Below, one piece after another: positions 27,683-36,610 of a DNA stretch of 54,195 nucleotides. Under the pieces are notes generated by a model that saw nothing but the letters and a program-made list of their open reading frames with translations, searched no databases and was not told the DNA's origin. Every line of letters starts with the position of its first letter. Position 1 is the stretch's first letter. The stretch comes from Compostibacillus humi (GTDB lineage: Bacteria; Bacillota; Bacilli; Bacillales; Amphibacillaceae): contig NZ_BMEV01000015.1 in assembly GCF_014637175.1 (NCBI RefSeq), positions 1 to 54,195 of the forward strand, given 5' to 3'. Position numbers and translations under genes: made by a program.

Positions 27683-28402
27683 TTGAAAATATGGAAATTG
27701 CGCCTTCAGTTGAAATGGAATAGGTTTTTAAGAAAAATTGGCATCAAACCGAATGAAATTTATTATATCGGGGGGAGTGAGGCCCTGCCTCCGCCGCTGT
27801 CGAAACAGGAGGAAAAAGAGCTGCTGACACTCTTGCCAAAGGGAGACCGGGCAGCAAGGTCTATTCTGATTGAGAGAAATTTGCGGCTTGTCGTCTACAT
27901 TGCGAGGAAATTTGAAAATACGGGGATTAATATTGAAGACCTCATCAGTATTGGAACAATCGGCTTAATTAAAGCGGTTAATACATTTAATCCGGAAAAA
28001 AAGATAAAATTAGCGACTTATGCATCAAGATGTATTGAAAATGAAATATTAATGTATTTGCGGCGCAATAATAAACTAAAGGCGGAAGTATCTTTTGATG
28101 AGCCGCTTAATATTGATTGGGACGGGAATGAATTGCTTCTTTCCGATGTGCTGGGAACGGAAGATGATATTATTACAAAAAATTTAGAGTCGGACGTGGA
28201 TAAAAGTTTATTACGGTCTGCATTATCCAAATTAAACGATCGGGAAAAGCAAATTATGGAATTGCGCTTCGGTTTAGTCGGCGATGAAGAAAAAACACAG
28301 AAAGATGTAGCCGACATGCTAGGAATATCCCAATCTTATATTTCCCGGCTGGAAAAGAAAATAATCCGCCGCTTAAAGAAGGAATTTAATAAAATGATTT
28401 AA
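27683..28402 (+). CDS. sigE: RNA polymerase sporulation sigma factor SigE (pro-sigma-E)
   Basis: Sigma-E drives early mother-cell transcription. It is made with an inhibitory, membrane-associating pro-sequence that SpoIIGA removes. The cleavage site is visible as [14 protein letters not shown]. Starting at the TTG (eight bases after GGAG) places the two tyrosines at residues 27 and 28 and gives 239 residues, both as in B. subtilis. An in-frame ATG six bases upstream is only two to three bases from the Shine-Dalgarno, so it is less likely but not excluded. Region 2 ([27 protein letters not shown]) and region 4 ([19 protein letters not shown]) are intact. Confidence 0.96.
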   Translation: MKIWKLRLQLKWNRFLRKIGIKPNEIYYIGGSEALPPPLSKQEEKELLTLLPKGDRAARSILIERNLRLVVYIARKFENTGINIEDLISIGTIGLIKAVNTFNPEKKIKLATYASRCIENEILMYLRRNNKLKAEVSFDEPLNIDWDGNELLLSDVLGTEDDIITKNLESDVDKSLLRSALSKLNDREKQIMELRFGLVGDEEKTQKDVADMLGISQSYISRLEKKIIRRLKKEFNKMI

Positions 28403-28455
28403 CTTGTAGACAGGATTTTAAGCAATGTTGCTAAATTTTTGCAACTTTTGCCACT

Positions 28456-28484
28456 GCATAAAAAACCCTCTGGGAGGAGATACT
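28456..28484 (+). promoter_or_regulatory. Forespore (sigma-F/sigma-G) promoter of sigG
   Basis: GCATA (28456-28460) and GGAGATACT (28476-28484) are 15 bases apart. They match the sigma-F/G consensus GYATA and GGnnAnAnT fully. The predicted start is near 28491, about 30 bases before the sigG ATG. B. subtilis sigG is known to be transcribed by sigma-F and then by sigma-G itself. Confidence 0.7.
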
Positions 28485-28521
28485 GTCCATGAACAGCATC
28501 ACCAACTGGGAGGGTAACATA

Positions 28522-29307
28522 ATGACGAGACATAAGGTTGAAATATGTGGTGTTGATACATCAAAGCTGCCAGTACTCAGCAATGAAGAGATGCGGGAAT
28601 TGTTTATTAGAATGCAAGAGGAGGGAGATTTATCTGCAAGAGAAGAGCTTGTAAACGGAAATTTGCGGCTCGTCTTAAGCGTTATACAGCGATTCAACAA
28701 TCGCGGCGAATATGTAGATGATCTCTTTCAGGTCGGCTGTATCGGTCTTATGAAATCGATTGATAATTTTGATTTAAGTCATAACGTAAGATTTTCCACG
28801 TATGCTGTTCCAATGATAATTGGAGAAATCCGAAGATATTTGCGCGACAATAATCCGATTCGGGTTTCTCGGTCTTTGCGGGATATTGCTTATAAGGCAT
28901 TGCAAGTGAGAGAAAAATTAATGAATAAAACTTCGCGAGAACCGACACCTGCAGAAATTGCTGAGGAAATGGGAATACCTCACCAGGAAATCGTTTTTGC
29001 TATGGATGCCATCCAAGATCCGGTTTCATTGTTTGAACCGATTTATAACGATGGCGGGGATCCAATCTATGTCGTTGACCAAATCAGTGATGAGAAAAAT
29101 AAAGATTCCACTTGGGTGGACAAAATCTCTTTAAAAGAAGGGATGTATAAACTGAACGAGAGGGAAAAAATGATTTTAAATAAACGGTTTTTCCAGGGGA
29201 AAACACAGATGGAAGTTGCAGAAGAAATTGGCATTTCCCAAGCGCAAGTTTCCCGGCTGGAAAAAGCAGCAATCAATCAAATGACGAAGCAAATGTTTGA
29301 AGGATAA
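28522..29307 (+). CDS. sigG: RNA polymerase sporulation sigma factor SigG
   Basis: Sigma-G is the late forespore sigma factor. The 261-residue protein begins MTRHKVEICGVDTSKLP, matching the family start, and has region 2 (NLRLVLSVIQRFNNRGEYVDD, shown in part), region 3 and region 4 (QMEVAEEIGISQAQVSRLEKA). An in-frame ATG at 28489 with GGGAGGAGA upstream would add 11 residues. That Shine-Dalgarno is, however, the -10 of the forespore promoter, and the ATG lies before the predicted transcript start. GGGAGGG precedes the chosen ATG. sigE is immediately upstream, so read-through RNA is also expected. Confidence 0.96.
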   Translation: MTRHKVEICGVDTSKLPVLSNEEMRELFIRMQEEGDLSAREELVNGNLRLVLSVIQRFNNRGEYVDDLFQVGCIGLMKSIDNFDLSHNVRFSTYAVPMIIGEIRRYLRDNNPIRVSRSLRDIAYKALQVREKLMNKTSREPTPAEIAEEMGIPHQEIVFAMDAIQDPVSLFEPIYNDGGDPIYVVDQISDEKNKDSTWVDKISLKEGMYKLNEREKMILNKRFFQGKTQMEVAEEIGISQAQVSRLEKAAINQMTKQMFEG

Positions 29308-29309
29308 GA

Positions 29310-29347
29310 GAAGTGCTTGCGGCAACTGCCGCAGCACTTCTTTTTTT
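29310..29347 (+). terminator. Terminator of sigG
   Basis: GAAGTGCT-t-GCGGCA and TGCCGC-a-GCACTTC form a long stem with a very short loop, followed by seven T residues, three bases after the sigG stop. Confidence 0.92.
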
Positions 29348-29406
29348 GTTCTTGAGAAATAATGCGGGAAAGACGCATATATTGTACAAAAGGGCAGGTG
29401 AAAAAA

Positions 29407-29667
29407 ATGGTTCGATTATCTGAATTACAGTTAAAGGAAGTTATTATTGTCGATGACGGAAGGAGACTAGGACAGATTTACGATTTGGAAATCAATCCGA
29501 ATACCGGAAAGATTGAAGGGATTATCTTATTAGCCCGGGAAAAAAAAGGAAGCTTTTTCGGGAAATCGGAGGAAATTATCATTCCGTGGGAACATATTGT
29601 GCGTATCGGTTCCGATGTCATTCTCGTCCGGCACCAGCAAGGACCGTTACTTTTGACGAAGCAATAG
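29407..29667 (+). CDS. ylmC: YlmC/YmxH-family PRC-barrel protein
   Basis: The 86-residue protein is a single PRC-barrel domain of the YlmC/YmxH sporulation-associated family. Its function is unknown. Visible features are MVRLSELQLKEVI, DGRRLGQIYDLEIN and the alternating beta-strands up to IIPWEHIVRIGSDVILV. AGGCAGGTG precedes the ATG; an upstream in-frame codon at 29362 lacks a ribosome site. CATATATT in the leader resembles a sigma-E -10, but its -35 is poor. It follows sigG, as in B. subtilis. Confidence 0.88.
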   Translation: MVRLSELQLKEVIIVDDGRRLGQIYDLEINPNTGKIEGIILLAREKKGSFFGKSEEIIIPWEHIVRIGSDVILVRHQQGPLLLTKQ

Positions 29668-29675
29668 CAAAAATA

Positions 29676-29684
29676 TGTTATGAT
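29676..29684 (+). promoter_or_regulatory. Extended -10 promoter before ylmD
   Basis: TGTTATGAT (TGn plus TATGAT) lies between ylmC and ylmD, about 45 bases before the ylmD start. A TTGACG at 29653-29658 is 20 bases upstream, which is long for a -35. It would give the ylmD-ylmE-sepF-ylmG-ylmH genes vegetative expression. Confidence 0.45.
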
Positions 29685-29728
29685 AGAACAAATCACATCT
29701 TGAAGAAAACGTCAGGAGGGGGGATAAG

Positions 29729-30538
29729 ATGGGGGAACCCTTTGTGTTAGCAGACGAAACCTATTTAACGATAAAAAGCTGGACAGATCGATTTCCAGAT
29801 TTGGCGGCAGGATTTACAACGAGGAACGGCGGCGTGTCGGAGAAGCCGTATGATGGGCTCAACTGCGGATTGCATGTTCCTGATGTAAAAGAACATGTCA
29901 TAGAAAACCGAAAGTTGCTGGCTGAAAAAATCAATTTTCCTTTGGAACGATGGGTGTCTGGAGAGCAAGTCCACAAGACGGAAATACGAATTGTGAAGCA
30001 TGACGATCAAGGAAAAGGGGCTACGAATTACGAGAGCAGTCTAAAAGGAATTGACGGGCTGATAACCGGTCAAAAAGGAGTTTTGTGTACCGCCTTTTTT
30101 GCCGACTGTGTACCGTTATATTTTTTTGCTCCGTCTTTCGGATATGCAGGCATCGCCCATGCCGGGTGGCGAGGCACTGTAAATGGAATCGCCAGGAAAA
30201 TGGTGGAAAAGTTTGCTGATTTAGGAATCCCGCCTGATGAATTACTGGCAGCAATCGGACCGTGTATATCAAAAACATGCTATGAAGTAGATGAGAAAGT
30301 AATTAGGCAAATTGATTCCCAATATGTGGAGAAGGCGGTCGTTCCCCTTGATAATCGGCGCTTTTTGCTTGATTTAAAACAGTTAAATATGGATATCCTT
30401 TTACAATCTGGGCTAATTCGTCATAATATAATAGTGACAAATTATTGCACCTTTTTGCAAAAAGATTTATTTTTCTCCCATCGGAGAGATCGGGGAAAAA
30501 CCGGCAGGATGCTTGGTTTTATCGGATTATTGCCATAA
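29729..30538 (+). CDS. ylmD: YlmD, YfiH/LACC1-family multicopper-like purine nucleosidase or peptidoglycan editing factor
   Basis: The family (PgeF/YfiH, human LACC1) has been assigned purine nucleoside phosphorylase and adenosine deaminase activities, and a peptidoglycan-editing role in E. coli. The in vivo role in Bacillus is unclear. The 269-residue protein has the metal-site signatures SGEQVHKTE, FFADCVPLYFF, IAHAGWRGT and GPCISKTCYEV, containing the conserved His/Cys ligands. AGGAGGGGGG precedes the ATG. It heads the ylmDE-sepF-ylmGH group, usually linked with division genes. Confidence 0.9.
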   Translation: MGEPFVLADETYLTIKSWTDRFPDLAAGFTTRNGGVSEKPYDGLNCGLHVPDVKEHVIENRKLLAEKINFPLERWVSGEQVHKTEIRIVKHDDQGKGATNYESSLKGIDGLITGQKGVLCTAFFADCVPLYFFAPSFGYAGIAHAGWRGTVNGIARKMVEKFADLGIPPDELLAAIGPCISKTCYEVDEKVIRQIDSQYVEKAVVPLDNRRFLLDLKQLNMDILLQSGLIRHNIIVTNYCTFLQKDLFFSHRRDRGKTGRMLGFIGLLP

Positions 30539-30561
30539 TCATGCCAGGGGGGAAGAGGAAG

Positions 30562-31242
30562 ATGGATATACAACAAAATTTGGAACGAATTAGAGAAAAA
30601 ATTAGACAAGCTTGCGAAAAAACGAATCGCAATCCAGATGAAATTACAATAATTGGCGTAACAAAATATGTTACAATAGAACGAGCAAAAGCATTAGTTG
30701 ATTTGGGAATTACAAACCTTGGCGAAAATCGAAGCGATGGATTTTTGCAAAAATACGAAAAAATAGAAAAGGACGCAACATGGCATTTTATTGGAACATT
30801 GCAGTCAAGAAAAGTGAAAGACGTTATTGATTATGTCGATTATCTTCATTCTTTAGACCGGAAATCGCTGGCAAAAGAAGTAAATAAAAGGGCAAAACGC
30901 CCAATTCCTTGCTTTGTTCAAGTGAACGTAAGCGGAGAAGAAACAAAACATGGACTAGCTCCTGAAGAAGTTATACCGTTTATCGAGGAGATGGAACAGT
31001 TTCCTAACGTATACATTATCGGCCTGATGACAATGGCACCCCATACAGACAATGAAGGGGAAATACGCCAAGTTTTTCGCAAGCTGAGACAATTGCGGGA
31101 TGAAATAATGGAGAAGGGGTTCCAGTACGCTCCTTGTAAGTTTTTATCCATGGGGATGAGCAATGATTATGAAATTGCCATTGAAGAAGGCGCTACCCAT
31201 ATTCGACTAGGTTCGACATTAGTCGGAAATGAATGGAAGTGA
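30562..31242 (+). CDS. ylmE: YggS/YlmE-family pyridoxal phosphate homeostasis protein
   Basis: YggS-type proteins bind PLP on an alanine-racemase-like TIM barrel and maintain vitamin B6 homeostasis, with no known catalysis. The 226-residue product has the PLP lysine in GVTKYV (about Lys36) and family signatures LGENRSDGF, WHFIGTLQSRK and SMGMSNDYEIAI. The ATG following GGGGGGAAGAGG was chosen; an ATG 21 bases upstream has no Shine-Dalgarno. It lies between ylmD and sepF with short spacers, implying one operon. Confidence 0.92.
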   Translation: MDIQQNLERIREKIRQACEKTNRNPDEITIIGVTKYVTIERAKALVDLGITNLGENRSDGFLQKYEKIEKDATWHFIGTLQSRKVKDVIDYVDYLHSLDRKSLAKEVNKRAKRPIPCFVQVNVSGEETKHGLAPEEVIPFIEEMEQFPNVYIIGLMTMAPHTDNEGEIRQVFRKLRQLRDEIMEKGFQYAPCKFLSMGMSNDYEIAIEEGATHIRLGSTLVGNEWK

Positions 31243-31251
31243 GGTGACAGG

Positions 31252-31665
31252 ATGAGTTTAAAAAATAAAATTAAAAATTTCTTTGTCGATGAAGAGTATG
31301 AATATGAATACGTGGAAGAAGAGTCTGATTCCATCCAACAAGAAAAAAGCTCAAATGTTGTCAGTTTGAAAAGTCTGCACCAAAACACTTCCAAAGTGGT
31401 CCTATGTGAACCGACATCCTATAATGAAGCACAGGAAATTGCCGACCATATTATTAACCGGCGGGCAGTCATTATTAATCTGCAGCGGATGGACCATCAT
31501 CAGGCTAAGAGAATTATCGATTTTCTCAGCGGAACAGTGTATGCGTTGCGCGGCGATATTCAAAAATTAGGGATGGAAACCTTTTTATGCACCCCAGAAA
31601 ACATCGATGTATCCGGCTCCATTTCGGGTCAATTTGAAAACGGAAACGATTTCAGTTTTGAATAA
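31252..31665 (+). CDS. sepF: Cell division protein SepF
   Basis: SepF polymerises into rings, binds membrane through its N-terminus and bundles FtsZ filaments. The 137-residue product starts with an amphipathic anchor (MSLKNKIKNFFV), then an acidic linker (DEEYEYEYVEEE) and the SepF core (VVLCEPTSYNEAQEIADHI, INLQRMDHHQAKRIIDFLSG), ending DISGSISG-like with VSGSISGQF. AGGTGACAGG precedes the ATG. It starts nine bases after ylmE. Confidence 0.95.
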   Translation: MSLKNKIKNFFVDEEYEYEYVEEESDSIQQEKSSNVVSLKSLHQNTSKVVLCEPTSYNEAQEIADHIINRRAVIINLQRMDHHQAKRIIDFLSGTVYALRGDIQKLGMETFLCTPENIDVSGSISGQFENGNDFSFE

Positions 31666-31680
31666 AGGATGGTAGAAAGA

Positions 31681-31944
31681 ATGCAGTCATTATACCTTTT
31701 GTTATACTATGCAATGGAAATTTATAGCTGGTTAATTATTATTTATATATTTATGTCATGGTTTCCTGGGGCAAGGCAATCTTCCGCCGGTGAAATGCTC
31801 GGGAGAATTTGCGAGCCGTACTTGGAAATTTTCCGGAAATTTATTCCGCCATTTGGCATGATCGATTTTTCGCCAATTGTTGCAATTTTTGTTCTTCACT
31901 TCGCCCGAATCGGTTTAGGAACCTTTTTCGGATATTTTATGTAG
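31681..31944 (+). CDS. ylmG: YggT-family membrane protein YlmG
   Basis: YlmG is a small membrane protein with two YggT-type helices; relatives affect cell division and nucleoid or plastid distribution, but the mechanism is unknown. The 87-residue product shows [12 protein letters not shown] (about 20-31), [15 protein letters not shown] (about 41-55) and the second helix (about 59-80). The second ATG was chosen, since family members begin a few residues before the first helix and AAAGGATGG then sits about 11 bases away; the ATG at 31669 would add four residues. Confidence 0.88.
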   Translation: MQSLYLLLYYAMEIYSWLIIIYIFMSWFPGARQSSAGEMLGRICEPYLEIFRKFIPPFGMIDFSPIVAIFVLHFARIGLGTFFGYFM

Positions 31945-31956
31945 CTAGGTGAAAAC

Positions 31957-32733
31957 ATGAGTATTTATCAGCATTTTCGCAAAGAAGAGCATCCCTTTAT
32001 TGATCAGGCGTTAAGCTGGAAAGAACAGGTGGAAAGAAGTTACGTTCCCAAACTGACCGATTTTTTGGACCCGCGTGAACAGGATATTCTGACTAGTTTA
32101 ATCGGAACGAACGCTTCAGATGTTGTTCTCGAATTTAACGGCGGAGGACCGAATACGGAAAGAAAAAGAGCAATTATAAGACCGTATTATGAAGAGATGA
32201 CAGAGGATATGTTTCAGCTTACCTTATTAGAGGCCGCTTACCATCAAAAATTTGTATCCATTTCCCATCGGGATGTGTTGGGGGCATTTCTTTCCCTCGG
32301 GATGAAACGGAAGAAGCTGGGAGATATATACATATCTGACGGACGAATACAGATCATCGTTGCCGCAGAAATTGCTCCCTTTGTCACGGCAAATTTAAAC
32401 TATATCAAACGTGCAGCGATTCATTTTCAGGAGCAAAGCTTTTCCAGCCTAATCGCGAAACAGGAAAAGTGGCTGGAATCGGTACAGACCGTTTCATCAT
32501 TGCGGTTAGACGCGGTAATAAAAGAAATATACCGAATGTCAAGGTCCGAGGCACAGGCCCTTATTCGGCAAGAACGGGTTAAAGTAAACTTCCGAATCGT
32601 CGACGAAGCGAATTTCCTGCTGCAGAAAGGAGATATTCTTTCTGTCCGTGGAAAAGGCCGCAGCAAAATTATTGACATACATGGCTTGACAAAAAAAGAG
32701 AAATGGCGGATTACTACGGCAATTTTAAAATAA
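31957..32733 (+). CDS. ylmH: YlmH, S4-domain RNA-binding protein
   Basis: YlmH binds the 50S subunit and can act in ribosome-associated quality control, substituting for RqcP in alanine tailing by RqcH in B. subtilis. RqcH is coded further along this window. The 258-residue protein has an N-terminal FtsZ-associated-family domain (FLDPREQDILTSLIG, VSISHRDVLGAFLSLGMKR) and a C-terminal S4 domain from about residue 185 (LRLDAVIKEIYRMSRSEAQ, KVNF, LQKGDILSVRGKGR). AGGTGAAAAC precedes the ATG. It continues the ylm/sepF operon. Confidence 0.92.
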   Translation: MSIYQHFRKEEHPFIDQALSWKEQVERSYVPKLTDFLDPREQDILTSLIGTNASDVVLEFNGGGPNTERKRAIIRPYYEEMTEDMFQLTLLEAAYHQKFVSISHRDVLGAFLSLGMKRKKLGDIYISDGRIQIIVAAEIAPFVTANLNYIKRAAIHFQEQSFSSLIAKQEKWLESVQTVSSLRLDAVIKEIYRMSRSEAQALIRQERVKVNFRIVDEANFLLQKGDILSVRGKGRSKIIDIHGLTKKEKWRITTAILK

Positions 32734-32756
32734 TTCTTTGCAGGAAATAACAGATT

Positions 32757-32767
32757 TTTGTCGAATA
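32757..32767 (+). promoter_or_regulatory. 0A-box-like site upstream of divIVA
   Basis: TTTTGTCGAAT contains a full 0A box (TGTCGAA) 55 bases before the divIVA start. A seven-base match is expected several times by chance in a window this size, although the flanking T and A bases also fit the extended Spo0A consensus. Confidence 0.35.
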
Positions 32768-32820
32768 AACTAGTATTAGGGAATAATTTATGATTATATA
32801 TACATAGGGAGGTGCCTAAT

Positions 32821-33354
32821 GTGCCATTAACGCCATTAGATATTCATAATAAAGAATTTACAAAAAGTTTCCGCGGATATGATGAAGACGAAGTAAATGA
32901 GTTTCTCGATCAGGTGGTAAAAGATTATGAAATCGTCATTCGCGAAAAACGCGCATTGGAAGAAAAGGTAAATCAATTAAATGAACGGCTCAACCATTTT
33001 ACCAATATAGAAGAGACGTTAAACAAATCGATTTTAGTGGCACAGGAGACGGCGGAAGAATTAAAGAGCAATGCAGCGAAAGAATCGAAGCTCATTGTCA
33101 AGGAAGCGGAAAAGAACGCCGATCGCATTATTAACGAAGCGTTAACCAAATCCCGCCAAATTTCCATTGAAGTGGAAGAAATGAAAAAACAGGCAAAAGT
33201 CTTCCGGACAAGATTAAAGATGCTTGTGGAAGCCCAATTGGAAATGATTAATACCGATGATTGGGATAATTTGTTTGAAATGGAAATGGACGACTTGGCG
33301 GAAGCAGAGGAAGCGGAAGAAAATCTTGTCAAATATTCCAAAAGCGATTCGTAA
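32821..33354 (+). CDS. divIVA: Septum site-determining / polar scaffold protein DivIVA
   Basis: DivIVA senses negative membrane curvature at septa and poles, recruits MinJ-MinCD and, during sporulation, anchors the chromosome origin. The 177-residue product has the conserved N-terminal lipid-binding segment (MPLTPLDIHNKEFTKSF, RGYDEDEVNEFLDQV) followed by long coiled coils (about 30-60 and 70-155) and an acidic tail. The GTG start lies eight bases after GGGAGG and gives the family N-terminus MPLTP; a GTG nine bases earlier overlaps the ribosome site. Confidence 0.96.
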   Translation: MPLTPLDIHNKEFTKSFRGYDEDEVNEFLDQVVKDYEIVIREKRALEEKVNQLNERLNHFTNIEETLNKSILVAQETAEELKSNAAKESKLIVKEAEKNADRIINEALTKSRQISIEVEEMKKQAKVFRTRLKMLVEAQLEMINTDDWDNLFEMEMDDLAEAEEAEENLVKYSKSDS

Positions 33355-33357
33355 CGC

Positions 33358-33386
33358 TTGACGGAATGCAATAATTTACATATAAT
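33358..33386 (+). promoter_or_regulatory. Sigma-A promoter of ileS
   Basis: TTGACG and TATAAT are separated by exactly 17 bases, just before the T-box leader. The -35 starts four bases after the divIVA stop. Confidence 0.88.
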
Positions 33387-33399
33387 TCATTAACAAAAC

Positions 33400-33655
33400 C
33401 TTAAGAAGGCAAGATACGATGATGGAGACAGTATAAAAACAAAGGGCTTGTATCAGCGAGCCGGGAATTGGTGAAAGCCCGGACTGGCCGTGTTTTTAGA
33501 AGATCACTCCGAAGTATCCATTATGAACGGTGAGTAGTAATGGACGGTTATCCCCGTTACGGATGTCGAGCGGATTTAAAATGGCAGTCATTTTAAATCT
33601 ATAAGGGTGGTACCGCGAGTCTTCTCGTCCCTTCTTTGGGATGAGAAGACTTTTT
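33400..33655 (+). ncRNA. T-box leader (isoleucine specifier) of ileS
   Basis: The leader senses uncharged tRNA(Ile). Stem I is recognisable from GGAG (33424-33427) with the AGTA motif, pairing with CTCC (33507-33510). The specifier triplet ATC, followed by the conserved A, is at 33503-33505. The T-box sequence AGGGTGGTACCGCG is at 33604-33617. The terminator AGTCTTCTC/GAGAAGACT plus TTTTT ends the element. Uncharged tRNA(Ile) would stabilise the antiterminator and allow ileS transcription. The region between divIVA and ileS holds nothing else. Confidence 0.95.
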
Positions 33656-33713
33656 ATATACCGCTATGTTTTGATTTACGAAAGGTTATGATGATGAAGA
33701 GGAGGAAATTACG

Positions 33714-36464
33714 ATGAACTATAAAGATACATTACTAATGCCAAAAACAGATTTTCCAATGCGCGGCAATTTGCCGAACAAAGAACCGATAAGACAAAAA
33801 CAGTGGGATGAAAACCGCATCTATGAAAAGGTGCTTGAACGGACTCAAGGGAGACCGACGTTCATTCTTCATGATGGTCCGCCATATGCAAACGGAGATT
33901 TGCATATTGGTCATGCCTTAAATAAAATTTTAAAGGATATTATCATCCGGCATAAATCGATGACCGGATACCATGCCCCATATATTCCGGGATGGGATAC
34001 CCACGGGTTGCCGATCGAAGTGGCATTGACAAAAAGTAAAAAAGTGGACCGGAAAAAACTGAGTGTTTCCGAGTTCCGGGAAAAATGTGCGGAATACGCC
34101 CTTACTCAAGTGGATCGTCAGCGTCAGCAGTTTAAACAGCTAGGTGTGCGCGGCGATTGGGAAAATCCTTATCTCACTTTGACAAAAGACTTTGAAGCAG
34201 CCCAAATTAAAGTGTTTGGGGAAATGGCGAAAAAGGGATATATTTACAGAGGGTTAAAACCGGTTTACTGGTCCCCTTCTTCTGAATCCGCCTTGGCAGA
34301 AGCGGAAATTGAATATTATGATAAGCGCTCTCCGTCCATTTATGTCAGTTTTGAAGTAAAGGATGGGAAAGGAGTATTAGAACAAGGGGATAAAATTATC
34401 ATCTGGACGACAACTCCGTGGACGATTCCAGCAAACTTAGGCATTACCGTCCATCCTGAACTGGAATATACTGTTGTTGATGTGAAGGGCGGAAAATACG
34501 TTGTTGCTCACGAACTTTTAGAAACAGTTGCATCTGAACTTTCCTGGGAACAATGGGAAGTGGTGAAAACCTTTAAAGGACAGGATATTGAACGTGCAGT
34601 GGCCAAACATCCGTTTTATGACCGGGATTCCCTCGTCATGCTTGGAGAACATGTTACGACTGATGCCGGTACCGGTCTCGTTCATACAGCTCCTGGACAC
34701 GGGGAAGATGACTTCTATGTCGGGAAGAAATACGGTTTAGAAGCTCTTTCTCCAGTGGATGACCGTGGCTGCTTTACGGAAGAAGCACCAGGGTTTGAAG
34801 GATTATTTTACGATGATGCAAATAAAGTTGTTACAGAAAAATTGGAAGCAAATGGTGCGTTGCTGAAACTGAGCTTTATTACCCACTCTTATCCGCACGA
34901 TTGGAGGACGAAGAAACCGACCATTTTCCGGGCAACGTCTCAATGGTTTGCGTCCATTAAAGACTTCCGCCATGAAATTTTAGAGGAAATTAAAAAGATT
35001 AACTGGTATCCGAGCTGGGGTGAAACGAGACTTTACAACATGGTTCGGGACCGGGAAGACTGGTGTATATCCCGCCAGCGTACGTGGGGCGTGCCGATTC
35101 CTGTATTTTATGGGGAAGACGGAACACCGATTATTACAGATGAAACTATTAATCATGTTTCCGAGCTGTTCGCCAAATACGGTTCCAATGTTTGGTTTGA
35201 AAGAGAAGCGAAAGATCTCTTGCCGGAAGGATTTACTTCGCCGCATAGTCCAAACGGCAAATTCACGAAAGAAACGGATATTATGGACGTTTGGTTTGAT
35301 TCCGGTTCTTCCCATCAAGCTGTATTGTTAGGACGGAAGGATCATCGCCGCCCTGCAGATGTATATTTGGAAGGCAGCGACCAATACCGCGGCTGGTTTA
35401 ACTCGTCTATATCTACGGCAGTGGCCGTCACAGGGAAAGCTCCTTATAAAAACATTGTCAGCCATGGCTTTGTCCTTGATGGGGAAGGAAGGAAAATGAG
35501 TAAATCATTAGGAAATGTCGTTCTCCCATCGAAAGTGCTGAAACAATATGGGGCGGACATATTGCGTTTATGGGTGGCTTCTGTCGATTATCAGGGAGAC
35601 GTCCGCATTTCCGATGACATTTTAAAACAAATTTCTGAAGCTTACCGAAAAATTAGAAATACGTTCCGTTTCATGCTCGGCAATTTAAGTGATTTCGATC
35701 CAAACATTCACCGGGTACCGGAAGAGAAAATGGAAGAAGTCGATAAATTTATGCTGCACCGCCTGCAAAAACTAATTAAAAGCGTGCGGGACAGCTATGA
35801 TCGGTTTGAGTATTCGCCAATTTATCATCAGATTCATAATTTTTGTGCGGTAGACTTAAGTGCGTTTTACTTAGATTTTGCCAAGGATATTTTATATATC
35901 GAACATTCGGACCATCCGCGCCGCCGCAGCATTCAAACGGCTTACTATGAAATTTTGACTTCCCTTGTCCAGCTATTGTCGCCAATTATTCCGCATACGG
36001 CTGATGAGGTGTGGGAATATATCCCAGGTACGGAAGCAGAAAGCGTCCAGCTGACTGACATGCCGGAACCGAGGGAAATTGCCGGGCTGGATGTAGAAAA
36101 ATGGGAGCATTTCATGAGAGTTCGTGACGACGTCCTGAAAGCGTTGGAAGAAGCAAGAAATGAAAAAGTAATCGGAAAATCATTGGAAGCAAAAGTAACG
36201 ATTGTGCCGAAGGATGAGGAAACGAAAACGGTTCTTGAAGGAATCGACTATTTACACCAATATTTAATCGTTTCTGAAGCTATTGTGGAAGAAGATGCAA
36301 CAGGCAAGGACGAATATAAATTTGCCCACGTTTTAGTGGAAAAACATCCGGGCGAAAAATGTGAGCGCTGCTGGGTATCTTCCCACACTGTAGGTGAAGA
36401 TGAGGAACATCCGGAATTATGTTCCCGCTGTGCCGATGTAGTGAAAAAACATTATTCTGCATAA
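33714..36464 (+). CDS. ileS: Isoleucyl-tRNA synthetase
   Basis: IleS charges tRNA(Ile) with isoleucine and edits misactivated valine. The 916-residue class I synthetase has HIGH in [12 protein letters not shown] (64-67), an editing CP1 domain ([29 protein letters not shown]), KMSKS in [10 protein letters not shown] (about residues 594-603), an anticodon-binding domain and a C-terminal zinc site with two CxxC pairs (CERC about 882-885, CSRC about 902-905). This is the bacterial IleS1 type. GAGGAGGAAA precedes the ATG. A T-box controls it and a terminator follows. Confidence 0.98.
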   Translation: MNYKDTLLMPKTDFPMRGNLPNKEPIRQKQWDENRIYEKVLERTQGRPTFILHDGPPYANGDLHIGHALNKILKDIIIRHKSMTGYHAPYIPGWDTHGLPIEVALTKSKKVDRKKLSVSEFREKCAEYALTQVDRQRQQFKQLGVRGDWENPYLTLTKDFEAAQIKVFGEMAKKGYIYRGLKPVYWSPSSESALAEAEIEYYDKRSPSIYVSFEVKDGKGVLEQGDKIIIWTTTPWTIPANLGITVHPELEYTVVDVKGGKYVVAHELLETVASELSWEQWEVVKTFKGQDIERAVAKHPFYDRDSLVMLGEHVTTDAGTGLVHTAPGHGEDDFYVGKKYGLEALSPVDDRGCFTEEAPGFEGLFYDDANKVVTEKLEANGALLKLSFITHSYPHDWRTKKPTIFRATSQWFASIKDFRHEILEEIKKINWYPSWGETRLYNMVRDREDWCISRQRTWGVPIPVFYGEDGTPIITDETINHVSELFAKYGSNVWFEREAKDLLPEGFTSPHSPNGKFTKETDIMDVWFDSGSSHQAVLLGRKDHRRPADVYLEGSDQYRGWFNSSISTAVAVTGKAPYKNIVSHGFVLDGEGRKMSKSLGNVVLPSKVLKQYGADILRLWVASVDYQGDVRISDDILKQISEAYRKIRNTFRFMLGNLSDFDPNIHRVPEEKMEEVDKFMLHRLQKLIKSVRDSYDRFEYSPIYHQIHNFCAVDLSAFYLDFAKDILYIEHSDHPRRRSIQTAYYEILTSLVQLLSPIIPHTADEVWEYIPGTEAESVQLTDMPEPREIAGLDVEKWEHFMRVRDDVLKALEEARNEKVIGKSLEAKVTIVPKDEETKTVLEGIDYLHQYLIVSEAIVEEDATGKDEYKFAHVLVEKHPGEKCERCWVSSHTVGEDEEHPELCSRCADVVKKHYSA

Positions 36465-36476
36465 TCTTTTTTAACC

Positions 36477-36505
36477 ACTCCCCTTTCACAAGGGGAGTTT
36501 TTTTC
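36477..36505 (+). terminator. Terminator of ileS
   Basis: ACTCCCCTT and AAGGGGAGT form a 9-bp stem with a 4-base loop, followed by seven T residues. Confidence 0.92.
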
Positions 36506-36549
36506 TTGCTTTATCTTTTTTGTTCTTTTGTATAAATGCACCATCGCAA

Positions 36550-36578
36550 TTGAAAATAAAGCAGAATATCGGTAAGAT
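36550..36578 (+). promoter_or_regulatory. Sigma-A promoter of lspA-rluD
   Basis: TTGAAA and TAAGAT are spaced by 17 bases, 33 bases before the lspA start and after the ileS terminator. Confidence 0.65.
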
Positions 36579-36610
36579 AGAAAAGACATATACATAACGG
36601 AGGCTGTACA

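Noticed and set aside
28489-28521. Upstream in-frame ATG of sigG with a strong GGGAGGAGA site
   Set aside because: The apparent Shine-Dalgarno is the -10 of the consensus sigma-F/G promoter and the ATG lies before the predicted transcript start. SigG homologues begin at the downstream ATG.
33400-33655. A riboswitch other than a T-box before ileS
   Set aside because: The AGGGTGGTACCGCG sequence, the ATC specifier and the terminator fit a T-box fully.
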